Shown here in pieces: positions 1 to 5,057 of a stretch of 5,089 nt of DNA. Numbering within the stretch: position 1 is the first letter of the stretch; each line of letters opens with the position of its first letter. A model generated the notes under the pieces. That model ran no database searches. It was not told the DNA's origin and saw only the letters and a program-made list of their open reading frames with translations. The position numbers were made by a program, and so were the translations under genes. This stretch comes from Rubrobacter sp. (GTDB lineage Bacteria; Actinomycetota; Rubrobacteria; Rubrobacterales; Rubrobacteraceae): the NCBI GenBank assembly GCA_013815485.1, contig JACDGB010000176.1, forward strand, positions 1-5,089. The letters are read 5' to 3'.

Positions 1-303
1 CGGGGCGTTGCAGTTGAAAACCTCGGGCGCGATGGGGCTGCGGCCCATCACCTCGCACAGCGGCGCGTACTCCAGGTTGCTCAGGCCCGCCCCGTACTCC
101 GGCTCCGGCAGGAAGAGGTTCCACAGTCCGGCGGCTTTTGCCTCCGCCTTCATTTCCTCCATGACCGGGGGTATCGTCCACCGGTCTTCAGCGGAATTCA
201 GTTGCTCCGCGTACGTCTTCTCGTTCGGGTAGACGTGCTCGTCCATGAACGCCTCGAGCCGCGCCCGAAGCGCGAGGACCTTCTCCGAGTGATCGAAGTT
301 CAA
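1..303 (-). CDS. Acyl-CoA dehydrogenase, N-terminal fragment (runs off window edge)
   Basis: The minus strand read from TTG at 303-301 gives 101 residues with no stop before the left edge, so this is the 5' part of a longer gene (family members are about 400 residues). It begins [16 protein letters not shown] and carries [10 protein letters not shown] near residues 19-28, [10 protein letters not shown] near 58-67, and [20 protein letters not shown] near 80-99. This matches the N-terminal helical domain of the ACAD10/ACAD11-like branch of FAD-dependent acyl-CoA dehydrogenases, which make the 2,3-double bond in acyl-CoA during fatty acid or related acyl oxidation in the cytoplasm. The TTG start is supported by an AAGGAG site at 310-315, six bases away, and by the family's usual N-terminus. 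FAD-binding and catalytic residues lie outside the window, so substrate chain length cannot be judged. It lies downstream of the glutaredoxin-like gene on the same strand, 130 bases away. Confidence 0.9.
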   Translation of the reverse strand, partial: MNFDHSEKVLALRARLEAFMDEHVYPNEKTYAEQLNSAEDRWTIPPVMEEMKAEAKAAGLWNLFLPEPEYGAGLSNLEYAPLCEVMGRSPIAPEVFNCNAP

Positions 304-309
304 TGGGGT

Positions 310-315
310 CTCCTT
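310..315 (-). promoter_or_regulatory. Ribosome binding site deciding the TTG start of the acyl-CoA dehydrogenase
   Basis: Minus-strand AAGGAG (within GGAAGGAG, 310-317) lies six bases before TTG at 303. No ATG or GTG in the frame has comparable support, so it fixes the TTG start. Confidence 0.75.
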
Positions 316-335
316 CCAAGCGGATCGTCCGGGCG

Positions 336-364
336 ATTCTGGCACAGCGAGACGATAGCCGCAA
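336..364 (-). promoter_or_regulatory. Possible sigma-70-like promoter for the acyl-CoA dehydrogenase
   Basis: On the minus strand, TTGCGG (359-364) and CAGAAT (336-341) are separated by 17 bases. They match TTGACA at three positions and TATAAT at four. The -10 ends about 32 bases upstream of the TTG start, leaving room for the ribosome binding site. It follows the two hairpins after the glutaredoxin-like gene, which fits separate transcription of the dehydrogenase. Matches this weak also arise by chance. Confidence 0.3.
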
Positions 365-374
365 CGGAGCGGAT

Positions 375-395
375 GCGCCGGGTGCGTGACGGCGC
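375..395 (-). terminator. Perfect 6-bp GC hairpin, second of an abutting pair
   Basis: GCGCCG (375-380) pairs perfectly with CGGCGC (390-395) around a nine-base loop. It abuts the hairpin at 396-418. No T tract follows, so it is not a classical intrinsic terminator. It may help end or slow transcription from the glutaredoxin-like gene, or be an untranslated structure. Confidence 0.3.
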
Positions 396-418
396 CTGGA
401 GAGCAGACTCCTCCCCAG
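396..418 (-). terminator. 8-bp hairpin just after the glutaredoxin-like gene
   Basis: On the minus strand CTGGGGAG pairs with CTCTCCAG (eight pairs, one of them G-U) around a seven-base loop, starting 15 bases after the TAG stop at 434-436. The position suits a terminator, but no T run follows; the second hairpin at 375-395 comes instead. The structure is visible in the sequence, and its role is inferred. Confidence 0.35.
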
Positions 419-433
419 AGCGGTGACCGGGTT

Positions 434-697
434 CTAGAGTCGGTCCCGCAACAGGTGTTCGAGGCTACCCGAGCGGAGGAGGTTCTTGACGGCGCCGAGG
501 TTGCCCACCGGGCGATGGTCCACGAAGACGTAAGGCAGCATCACCGGATGGTGAACGGCATCCGAGATCTCGGTCAGCAGCTTCGGGTCGCCACTCGTGT
601 CAACGCCCTCGAATCGGTAGCCCTGCTGCCTGAGAAAGCGTTTGGCCCGCCAGCAGTGGAAGGACCGGTCGCGGGTGTAAAGGACTATCTCTCTGAT
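434..697 (-). CDS. Glutaredoxin-like protein with disrupted or non-canonical start and altered active site
   Basis: The minus strand encodes an 87-codon glutaredoxin-fold frame ending in TAG at 436-434. It opens [20 protein letters not shown], the beta1-active site-helix1 pattern of small thiol-disulfide oxidoreductases. It continues with a VDTSGDP turn, [14 protein letters not shown] (cis-Pro near residue 55, glutathione-side loop), and a short C-terminal helix. Family length is about 80-90 residues, so the body is complete. Two oddities stand out. The usual CPYC is SFHC (about residues 12-15), so the N-terminal nucleophilic Cys is missing while the second Cys remains. And no ATG, GTG, TTG or CTG occurs in frame between the upstream TAA and the conserved region. 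ATG at 701-699 has an AAGGA site nine bases upstream but is one base out of frame; dropping one base after it would give [10 protein letters not shown]. The gene is therefore a recent frameshift pseudogene, a sequence error, or one using a rare start such as ATC at 697. The coordinates given start at that ATC. Confidence 0.7.
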   Translation of the reverse strand: MREIVLYTRDRSFHCWRAKRFLRQQGYRFEGVDTSGDPKLLTEISDAVHHPVMLPYVFVDHRPVGNLGAVKNLLRSGSLEHLLRDRL

Positions 698-801
698 ACA
701 TGTCGTCTCATCCTTCCTCGATGCCGTCGTGAGAGCAATGGTCGCACGGCGGGAGATGGCCGCGCATCGTACAAATGAGTGATTTTTGCTGTTATTTGGT
801 G

Positions 802-830
802 TTGCTTACGGATGCTAGCGTTGCTACCTT
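802..830 (+). promoter_or_regulatory. Weak candidate promoter for the SDR gene
   Basis: TTGCTT (802-807) and TACCTT (825-830) are separated by 17 bases in the AT-richer part of the divergent region. Each matches its consensus at about three or more positions. An alternative -10, TAACAT at 886-891, has no good -35 partner. Neither is strong. Confidence 0.2.
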
Positions 831-950
831 CTCCTTACGAGCCTCATCATCCAGGACCGCCTTTCGCGGCGCTTAGGGTTTCGGCTAACATTAGAGATAG
901 GCGAAGGAGTTGAAAAATGTTGCATGAGCGGGTTCGAGCCGGACCCGGTG

Positions 951-956
951 AGGAGG
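951..956 (+). promoter_or_regulatory. Ribosome binding site for the SDR start at 962
   Basis: AGGAGG, five bases before ATG 962, is a full Shine-Dalgarno match. A second site, AAGGAG at 904-909, lies seven bases before the in-frame ATG at 917, so a form 15 residues longer could also be made. Confidence 0.65.
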
Positions 957-961
957 TTGGG

Positions 962-1750
962 ATGGATCTGGGACTGCAAGGCAAGACCGCGCTGGTGCTG
1001 GCGTCGAGCCGGGGCCTCGGACGGGCGATAGCGACAGAGCTTGCCGCCGAGGGCGCGAACGTCGTGATCTCCAGCCGCGACGAATCAGCACTCGCCGCAA
1101 CCGCCGCCGAAATCCACGAAGCGACCGGCGCCGAAGTCGCCCATTTCTCCGCCGACGTGACGCGGAGCGAAGACGTGCAACGTCTCGTAACGCAGACGGT
1201 GGAGCGGTTCGGGGGCGTGGACGCGCTGGTGACCAACACCGGTGGGCCGCCGGGCGGCACTTTCGAGGACTTCGGGGACGAAGAGTGGCAGAGCGCGTTC
1301 GAGCTGACCCTGCTGAACGTCGTCCGGGCTGTGCGGGCGGTCTTGCCAAGCATGAGGGAACTTGGCGGCGGACGCATCGTCAACGTCGCGTCCTCCTCCA
1401 TAAAGCAGCCCATCGAGGGCCTAACCCTCTCGAACACCTTCAGGGCTGGTATCGCCGGGCTCGCCAAGAGCCTCTCCGCCGAGCTGGCCCCTGACGGCAT
1501 CCTGGTGAACACGGTGGGGCCGGGGCGCATCTCGACCGACCGTTCGGCTGGCATGGACGCCTCGCAGGCAGAGGCCAGGGGCGTCTCCACCGAGGAGGTC
1601 AGGGAGGAGATGGCGGCCCGGATACCGCTCGGTCGGTACGGGACACCGGAGGAGTTTGCGAAGGTAGTGGCCTTCCTCGCCTCGCCGTCCAACAGCTACC
1701 TCACCGGGCAGGCAATCCTGGTGGATGGAGGCATGGTCAGGGCACTCTGA
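962..1750 (+). CDS. FabG-like short-chain dehydrogenase/reductase with degenerate catalytic motifs
   Basis: The frame gives 262 residues, a normal classical-SDR length, and the Rossmann fold is recognisable throughout. The cofactor loop is LASSRGLG (13-20), where TGxxxGxG is usual. ADV (64-66) is the adenine-ring Asp region, NTGGPP (92-97) replaces NNAG, and PLGRYGTPEEFAKVVAFLAS with LTGQAILVDGG is the standard SDR C-terminus. By alignment the tetrad Asn-Ser-Tyr-Lys becomes Thr116, Ser144, Ser157 and Arg161, so only the Ser is kept. This fits the known BKR-like SDR subgroup that lacks perfect cofactor and tetrad motifs. Such proteins are often labelled 3-oxoacyl-ACP reductase, but that activity is doubtful here. 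ATG 962 is chosen because AGGAGG lies five bases upstream and MDLGLQGKTALV is where SDRs normally begin. ATG 917 is the alternative and would add 15 residues with no family counterpart. The MFS gene follows after 31 bases on the same strand, so the two may form an operon. Confidence 0.88.
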   Translation: MDLGLQGKTALVLASSRGLGRAIATELAAEGANVVISSRDESALAATAAEIHEATGAEVAHFSADVTRSEDVQRLVTQTVERFGGVDALVTNTGGPPGGTFEDFGDEEWQSAFELTLLNVVRAVRAVLPSMRELGGGRIVNVASSSIKQPIEGLTLSNTFRAGIAGLAKSLSAELAPDGILVNTVGPGRISTDRSAGMDASQAEARGVSTEEVREEMAARIPLGRYGTPEEFAKVVAFLASPSNSYLTGQAILVDGGMVRAL

Positions 1751-1764
1751 GGGAGCGAAGGGTC

Positions 1765-1785
1765 ATGCTATCATCGTTGGCGTGA
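1765..1785 (+). promoter_or_regulatory. Possible six-codon leader ORF coupled to the MFS start
   Basis: ATG at 1765 is nine bases after GGGAG (1751-1755) and encodes MLSSLA. Its TGA (1783-1785) overlaps the MFS GTG (1782-1784) as GTGA. This stop-start overlap would let ribosomes loaded on the leader reinitiate at the MFS gene, which lacks its own clear ribosome binding site. The arrangement is seen; coupling is inferred, and such mini-ORFs can occur by chance. Confidence 0.25.
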
Positions 1786-2972
1786 CCTCCAAAGCACCTG
1801 ATTCGAGCCTCGATTACCGTCCCATACTCATGGCCGTGGCGGTTGCGACGGTGGGGATGCTGCCCCCTTTTCTGACCGGCGGTCTCGCGGTGCAGGTGCG
1901 CGCCGACCTGGATTTCGGTCCAGGCGCTCTGGGCATCGCGGTGGCGGCGTTCTTCGCCACTTCGTCGTTGGCGTCGACGGTCATGGGGCGGCTCGTGGAG
2001 CGGATCGGGGCTCACCGCGGGATGCGTCTGGCCGCCTCGGGCAGCGCTGTCTCGCTGCTGGGGATCGCCACGCTTGCTAGCTCTTTGGGCGCGCTCGTGG
2101 CGTGCCTCGTGCTCGGCGGTCTCTCCAACGCGGTCTCCCATCCGGCGACGCACCTCTCGCTGGCCCGCGAAGTTCCACCAGACCGGCAGGGATTGTCGTT
2201 TGGGATCAAACAGTCCGCCATCCCCGCCGCGACCCTGCTCGCTGGCCTCGCCGTCCCGGCCATCGCCGTGACCCTCGGATGGAGATGGGCCTTCGCCGGG
2301 GCCACCGTACTGGCCCTGGCCGTCGCGCTCATGGTGCCTGCGGAGACGGCGAAGACGGCTGGCGTCGTTCACCGGGCGAAGGAGGCGAGGGTGGGCGACG
2401 CAAGGCCATTGTCGCTGGTCTTGCTGGCGTTCGGGATCGGGCTCGGCTCCATCGCGGCCACGCCACTGGGTACGTTCCTCGTGGAATCGTCGGTGGCGGC
2501 CGGGTTGCGGGTGGAGACGGCCGGGCTCTTGCTGGCTTTCGGGAGCGCGTGCGGCATCATCGTCCGGGTACTTTTCGGGCGGCTCGCGGATGGGATGAGC
2601 GGCGGCAGATTGCGGTTGGTGGCGGCCATGCTCTGCGTCGGGACGACGGGCTTCGTGTTGCTTGCGACCGGGGCGGGACCGCTGCTCGTGGTTGGGACGG
2701 TGCTTGGTTTCGGGGCGGGATGGGGATGGCCCGGACTCTTTAATTTTGCCGTTGTCAGGACTAGTCCCGGCTCCCCCGCCGCGGCCACCGGCATCACCCA
2801 GACCGGCGCATCGGGCGGGGCCGCGCTCGGGCCGCTGCTCTTCGGGTTCGTGGTCGAAGGGACTTCCTTCTCGACCGCATGGCTCATGTGCGGAGGCATC
2901 GCCCTGGCCGCGGCGGCTACCATCCTCGCGGGACGGGCGATGGTACTGCGCGAGCGCACCGCGCCGGGGTAG
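1782..2972 (+). CDS. MFS transporter
   Basis: The protein has 396 residues from GTG 1782, typical for a 12-helix major facilitator. Hydrophobic segments run throughout, starting with PILMAVAVATVGMLPPF near 14-30. The loop between helices 2 and 3 carries GRLVERIGAHRG (about 69-80), a version of the MFS motif A. Its second-half counterpart, FGRLADGMSGGR, lies near residue 265, showing the internal duplication. GIKQSAIPAATLLAG in the middle resembles the helix 5 antiporter-type motif. It should sit in the cytoplasmic membrane and move a small solute driven by an ion gradient. The substrate cannot be read from sequence; CynX/NimT-like or drug-efflux relatives are possible. The frame stays open up to ATG 1725, which would overlap the SDR by 26 bases. 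GTG 1782 is preferred because the product then begins shortly before helix 1 with a normal short polar tail. No Shine-Dalgarno site immediately precedes the GTG. TAG is at 2970-2972. Confidence 0.85.
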   Translation: MTSKAPDSSLDYRPILMAVAVATVGMLPPFLTGGLAVQVRADLDFGPGALGIAVAAFFATSSLASTVMGRLVERIGAHRGMRLAASGSAVSLLGIATLASSLGALVACLVLGGLSNAVSHPATHLSLAREVPPDRQGLSFGIKQSAIPAATLLAGLAVPAIAVTLGWRWAFAGATVLALAVALMVPAETAKTAGVVHRAKEARVGDARPLSLVLLAFGIGLGSIAATPLGTFLVESSVAAGLRVETAGLLLAFGSACGIIVRVLFGRLADGMSGGRLRLVAAMLCVGTTGFVLLATGAGPLLVVGTVLGFGAGWGWPGLFNFAVVRTSPGSPAAATGITQTGASGGAALGPLLFGFVVEGTSFSTAWLMCGGIALAAAATILAGRAMVLRERTAPG

Positions 2973-2990
2973 GAAATCTCTCCCGATCTT

Positions 2991-3020
2991 CTGGCAGCGC
3001 GTGGACAAAAATAGTACGGT
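2991..3020 (+). promoter_or_regulatory. Possible promoter giving a leaderless mannosyltransferase mRNA
   Basis: CTGGCA (2991-2996, four matches to TTGACA) and TACGGT (3015-3020, TAnnnT form) are 18 bases apart. Seven bases separate the -10 from GTG 3028, so transcription could begin at or next to the start codon. This would explain the missing ribosome binding site. The call rests on weak matches. Confidence 0.3.
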
Positions 3021-3027
3021 GTGGCGC

Positions 3028-4296
3028 GTGAAAGCCTCCTCCGAGAACCGTAGTATCTGGGCGTATCGCGTGTTGCTGATCTTGGCCGGCATCACGCTCG
3101 CGGTGGGATGGTGGGCGCGAGTATTCAACCTCACCTTCCCAAGACAGAAGATGTGGGATGAGATCTACTTCCCCGTCTTCGCCAACAACTACCTGAAGGG
3201 CATCCCGTTCTTCGACCTGCACCCACCGCTGGGCAAGTTCATCCTGGCCGCGAGCATCGCCGTCTTCGGGAATGATCCACTCGGGTGGCGGCTGATGCCC
3301 GCCGTGTTCGGGTGCGCGCTGGTGATCCTGGCGGCAGTCCTCGCATGGCGTTATTTCGAAGATAAGATCGCGGCCATCCTGTTCGCCACTTTTGTCGCGG
3401 GGGAGACCATCTTCATCCTCTATTCTCGCGCCGGTCTGCTGGACGGCATTCTAGTTTTCTTCGTCCTGGCGACGTTCCTCGCGGCGCTGCGGGTGGAGGA
3501 GAAGGATCAGCTCGTGTGGCCCGCGTTGCTTTTGGGATTGACCATCGCTATCAAGTGGGCTGTCTTCGGGATAGCGTTGCCTATCGGGTATGTTCTGTGG
3601 CGCAAGGGGCTGTTCCGGCCGTTCGTGGCTAGCCTGTACATCTCTGCGGTGGTCTATATTTTGGTTGTCTTCGCCGGGCAGATCTGGAACCCCACCGGGC
3701 CTTTCAAGACCTTCACGGACCAGAATACCCTGATGAACGCGGTGGAGTGGCACAAACAGGCTCTCCGCAATGCGGGCCGGGCCGTCCCGAATAGCGAGGG
3801 TTCGCAGTGGTGGACGTGGCCGCTTCTGGGGCGTCCGATCATCTTTTTCCAAGAGACCAACGCCGCGGGCAAAGACCTCGTCTTCCTGGCTATCGGCAAC
3901 CCGTTCGTGTGGTGGAGCAGTACGCTCGCCGTCCTCGCAGGTTTTGGCGAACTGATAAGGCGCATAGTCTGGCGGAAGCCATTGGCCGACCATCCACTCG
4001 TTCCGATAGTGATAGGATACGCCATTCTAATGCTGCCGTGGATACCGGGCACCCGCATCCCGTACCTGTACAACTACCTGCCGCCATACGCCTTCGCCCT
4101 ACTAGCCCTGTCTTACTGGCTATCGCGGATCTGGGGCTACCGGCGTTGGGGACCGTGGATGGTCGTCTTGTATGTAGTCATCGCGCTCGCGTTCACCATC
4201 TACTTCCTCCCTCTGGTGACGGGGTTGCCCCTGGACCACGAGAGCTTGCGGCAGCGCATCTGGCTGGAGTCCTGGGACCACGGCGAGTTCCAGTAA
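3028..4296 (+). CDS. GT39/PMT-family membrane mannosyltransferase (dolichyl-phosphate-mannose--protein mannosyltransferase-like)
   Basis: This multi-spanning protein has 422 residues from GTG 3028. PMT hallmarks are in order: a first membrane helix near 13-30; the acidic pair D44-E45 in MWDEIYFP at the start of the first outer loop; DLHPPLGK at 63-70; and SRAGLLDG at 133-140. Further hydrophobic segments follow, with a C-terminal WIPGTRIPYLYNYLPPYAF stretch like the PMT 4-helix C-terminal domain. PMT enzymes transfer mannose from a polyprenyl-phosphate carrier to Ser/Thr of exported proteins on the outer face of the membrane. Whether this one uses protein or another acceptor is not shown. It is shorter than typical actinobacterial Pmt proteins (about 500 residues). 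The open frame extends far upstream into the MFS gene, but that part is an out-of-frame shadow. GTG 3028 starts just before helix 1; GTG 3001 and 3019 are alternatives. None has a clear Shine-Dalgarno site. It follows the MFS gene by 55 bases and ends in TAA at 4294-4296. Confidence 0.85.
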   Translation: MKASSENRSIWAYRVLLILAGITLAVGWWARVFNLTFPRQKMWDEIYFPVFANNYLKGIPFFDLHPPLGKFILAASIAVFGNDPLGWRLMPAVFGCALVILAAVLAWRYFEDKIAAILFATFVAGETIFILYSRAGLLDGILVFFVLATFLAALRVEEKDQLVWPALLLGLTIAIKWAVFGIALPIGYVLWRKGLFRPFVASLYISAVVYILVVFAGQIWNPTGPFKTFTDQNTLMNAVEWHKQALRNAGRAVPNSEGSQWWTWPLLGRPIIFFQETNAAGKDLVFLAIGNPFVWWSSTLAVLAGFGELIRRIVWRKPLADHPLVPIVIGYAILMLPWIPGTRIPYLYNYLPPYAFALLALSYWLSRIWGYRRWGPWMVVLYVVIALAFTIYFLPLVTGLPLDHESLRQRIWLESWDHGEFQ

Positions 4297-4307
4297 CGGC
4301 GTCATGC

Positions 4308-4333
4308 GCGGGATCCGATCCCGCAGGCTGCGG
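4308..4333. repeat. Two overlapping perfect inverted repeats after the mannosyltransferase gene
   Basis: GCGGGAT (4308-4314) and ATCCCGC (4318-4324) form a 7-bp stem with a three-base loop. CCGCAG (4321-4326) and CTGCGG (4328-4333) form an adjacent inverted repeat around a single base, sharing bases with the first. The pair begins 11 bases after the TAA. There is no T run, so it may aid 3'-end stability or pausing, or be incidental. Confidence 0.4.
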
Positions 4334-4366
4334 AAACTGACCGCGCTCCACTATCACGGCCACGAA

Positions 4367-4397
4367 AAAGGGACCGGACTGGCGGCCCGATCCCTTT
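4367..4397 (-). terminator. Strong intrinsic terminator of the RTX gene, probably bidirectional
   Basis: On the minus strand AAAGGGATCGG pairs with CCGGTCCCTTT over 11 pairs (one T-G wobble) around a nine-base loop. The stem continues into a run of five T (4369-4365). It lies 26 bases past the RTX stop, the classical layout of a Rho-independent terminator. Read on the plus strand the stem has one C-A mismatch and is followed by TTTCGTTTG, so it can plausibly also end transcription from the mannosyltransferase gene 70 bases upstream. Confidence 0.85.
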
Positions 4398-4423
4398 CGT
4401 TTGTCTGCGGGTGGATGCTGTGT

Positions 4424-5014
4424 TTAGTAGAACACCTTCTCGCAGTCGGAGGCTACTTCGTCGCCCCGGTCGGCTTGTACCGTGTCTCGTCCGTCGCCGC
4501 ACTCGATGATATCCCTGGCATTCGAGCCGCTCGCCGCGACGATGGTGTCGTCGCCATCGCCGCCGTAGATCATGTCCACCGACCGGTCGGAGCCGAACTC
4601 GCCAGCGCCATCGAAGAGGTCGTCGGAGCCGTCGCCGCCGAGGATTTCGTCTTCCCCCAGACCGCCGAGTATGTAATCAGAGCCCTTGCCGCCTAGGAGG
4701 GTGTCTGAGCCCGTTTCACCGTTGTCGTGTCCGTTTGTGGGAGCGGAGCCCCGGATCCAGTCGTGCCCAGCCCCGCCGTAGATGGTGTCGTCGCCGAAGC
4801 CGCCGTTCAACCAGGAGTCGTCTCCGGCGCGTCCCTTTATGGTGTCGTCACCGGCGCGGCCCCGGAAATCGTCCACCTTCCAGGTGCCGGAGAGGATATC
4901 GTTGCCAGAGGTGCCTTTCGAACTCGCGCCCGGAACAGCCGCGACGGCCGTTCCAGCCGAAAAGAGCATCGCCGCCGCCACTACCGCCGCCAGAACCCTA
5001 CCCGTCCGCCTCAT
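4424..5014 (-). CDS. Secreted RTX-type (hemolysin-type repeat) calcium-binding protein
   Basis: The product has 196 residues. Residues 1-26 are a Sec signal peptide: basic MRRTGR, a hydrophobic Ala/Val core, and an AVA-A cleavage zone near 23-26. The mature part is built of glycine-aspartate nonapeptides of the GGxGxDxhx kind. Examples are SGNDILSG (36-43), GRAGDDTIKG (52-61), GGFGDDTIYGGAGHDWIRG (71-89), GGKGSDYILGGLGEDEILGG (108-127) and YGGDGDDTIV (150-159). In the RTX family these bind calcium and fold into a parallel beta roll. The tail ECGDGRDTVQAD...DEVASDCEKV (171-194) holds the only two cysteines (172 and 191), which may form a disulfide; this tail is common in small actinobacterial RTX proteins. 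No toxin or enzyme domain is present, so it may be a calcium-dependent structural or adhesive surface protein. ATG 5014 is chosen over GTG 5020 because AAGGAG at 5022-5027 is seven bases from the ATG but only one from the GTG. A terminator follows the stop. Confidence 0.9.
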   Translation of the reverse strand: MRRTGRVLAAVVAAAMLFSAGTAVAAVPGASSKGTSGNDILSGTWKVDDFRGRAGDDTIKGRAGDDSWLNGGFGDDTIYGGAGHDWIRGSAPTNGHDNGETGSDTLLGGKGSDYILGGLGEDEILGGDGSDDLFDGAGEFGSDRSVDMIYGGDGDDTIVAASGSNARDIIECGDGRDTVQADRGDEVASDCEKVFY

Positions 5015-5021
5015 CTCCACT

Positions 5022-5027
5022 CTCCTT
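5022..5027 (-). promoter_or_regulatory. Ribosome binding site fixing the RTX protein start at ATG 5014
   Basis: Minus-strand AAGGAG ends seven bases before ATG 5014, ideal spacing, and leaves only one base before GTG 5020. It therefore settles the start at the ATG. Confidence 0.75.
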
Positions 5028-5042
5028 ATTCCCCCCGGCTCT

Positions 5043-5057
5043 CGGCCTACCAGGCCG
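5043..5057 (-). other. Short hairpin in the RTX 5' untranslated region
   Basis: CGGCC (5043-5047) pairs with GGCCG (5053-5057) around a five-base loop, 15 bases upstream of the RTX ribosome binding site. A possible -10 (TAAAGT on the minus strand, 5069-5074) lies just upstream; its -35 would fall beyond the window edge. If that promoter is real the hairpin lies in the leader mRNA. Confidence 0.3.

Larger units (their letters stand above)
698..961. other. Divergent intergenic region between glutaredoxin-like gene and SDR
   Basis: This region serves two divergent genes. It contains a distinctly AT-richer patch (about 775-810), three copies of TTGCT (starting 786, 802 and 821), the palindrome GCTAGC at 814-819, a small hairpin CCGC/GCGG near 858-870, and two possible ribosome binding sites for the SDR (904-909 and 951-956). 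No convincing small gene is visible. The TTGCT copies could be operator half sites, but that is a guess. Confidence 0.5.

Noticed and set aside
386..778. Plus-strand open frame of 130 codons
   Set aside because: It is antisense to the glutaredoxin-like frame, matches no family and has no good ribosome binding site.
931..940. GGTTCGAGCC resembles a tRNA T-loop
   Set aside because: The flanks do not form a 5-bp T stem, and no acceptor, D or anticodon arms can be found around it.
2662..3027. Upstream extension of the mannosyltransferase frame into the MFS gene
   Set aside because: The extension is low-complexity Arg/Pro/Ser sequence in the shadow of the MFS frame. The PMT family begins just before the first membrane helix.
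1737..3134. Long minus-strand open frame (465 codons) across the MFS gene
   Set aside because: Its product is rich in Arg, Gly, Pro and His in a GC-shadow pattern, with no recognisable domain, and it is antisense to a clear transporter.
4304..4696. Plus-strand frame antisense to the RTX gene
   Set aside because: Its open length comes from the repetitive Gly/Asp codons on the other strand, and it crosses the terminator hairpin.
4424..4900. Recurring short DNA units that might suggest a CRISPR or satellite array
   Set aside because: The periodicity is the 27-base coding repeat of RTX nonapeptides, with variable DNA and no spacers.
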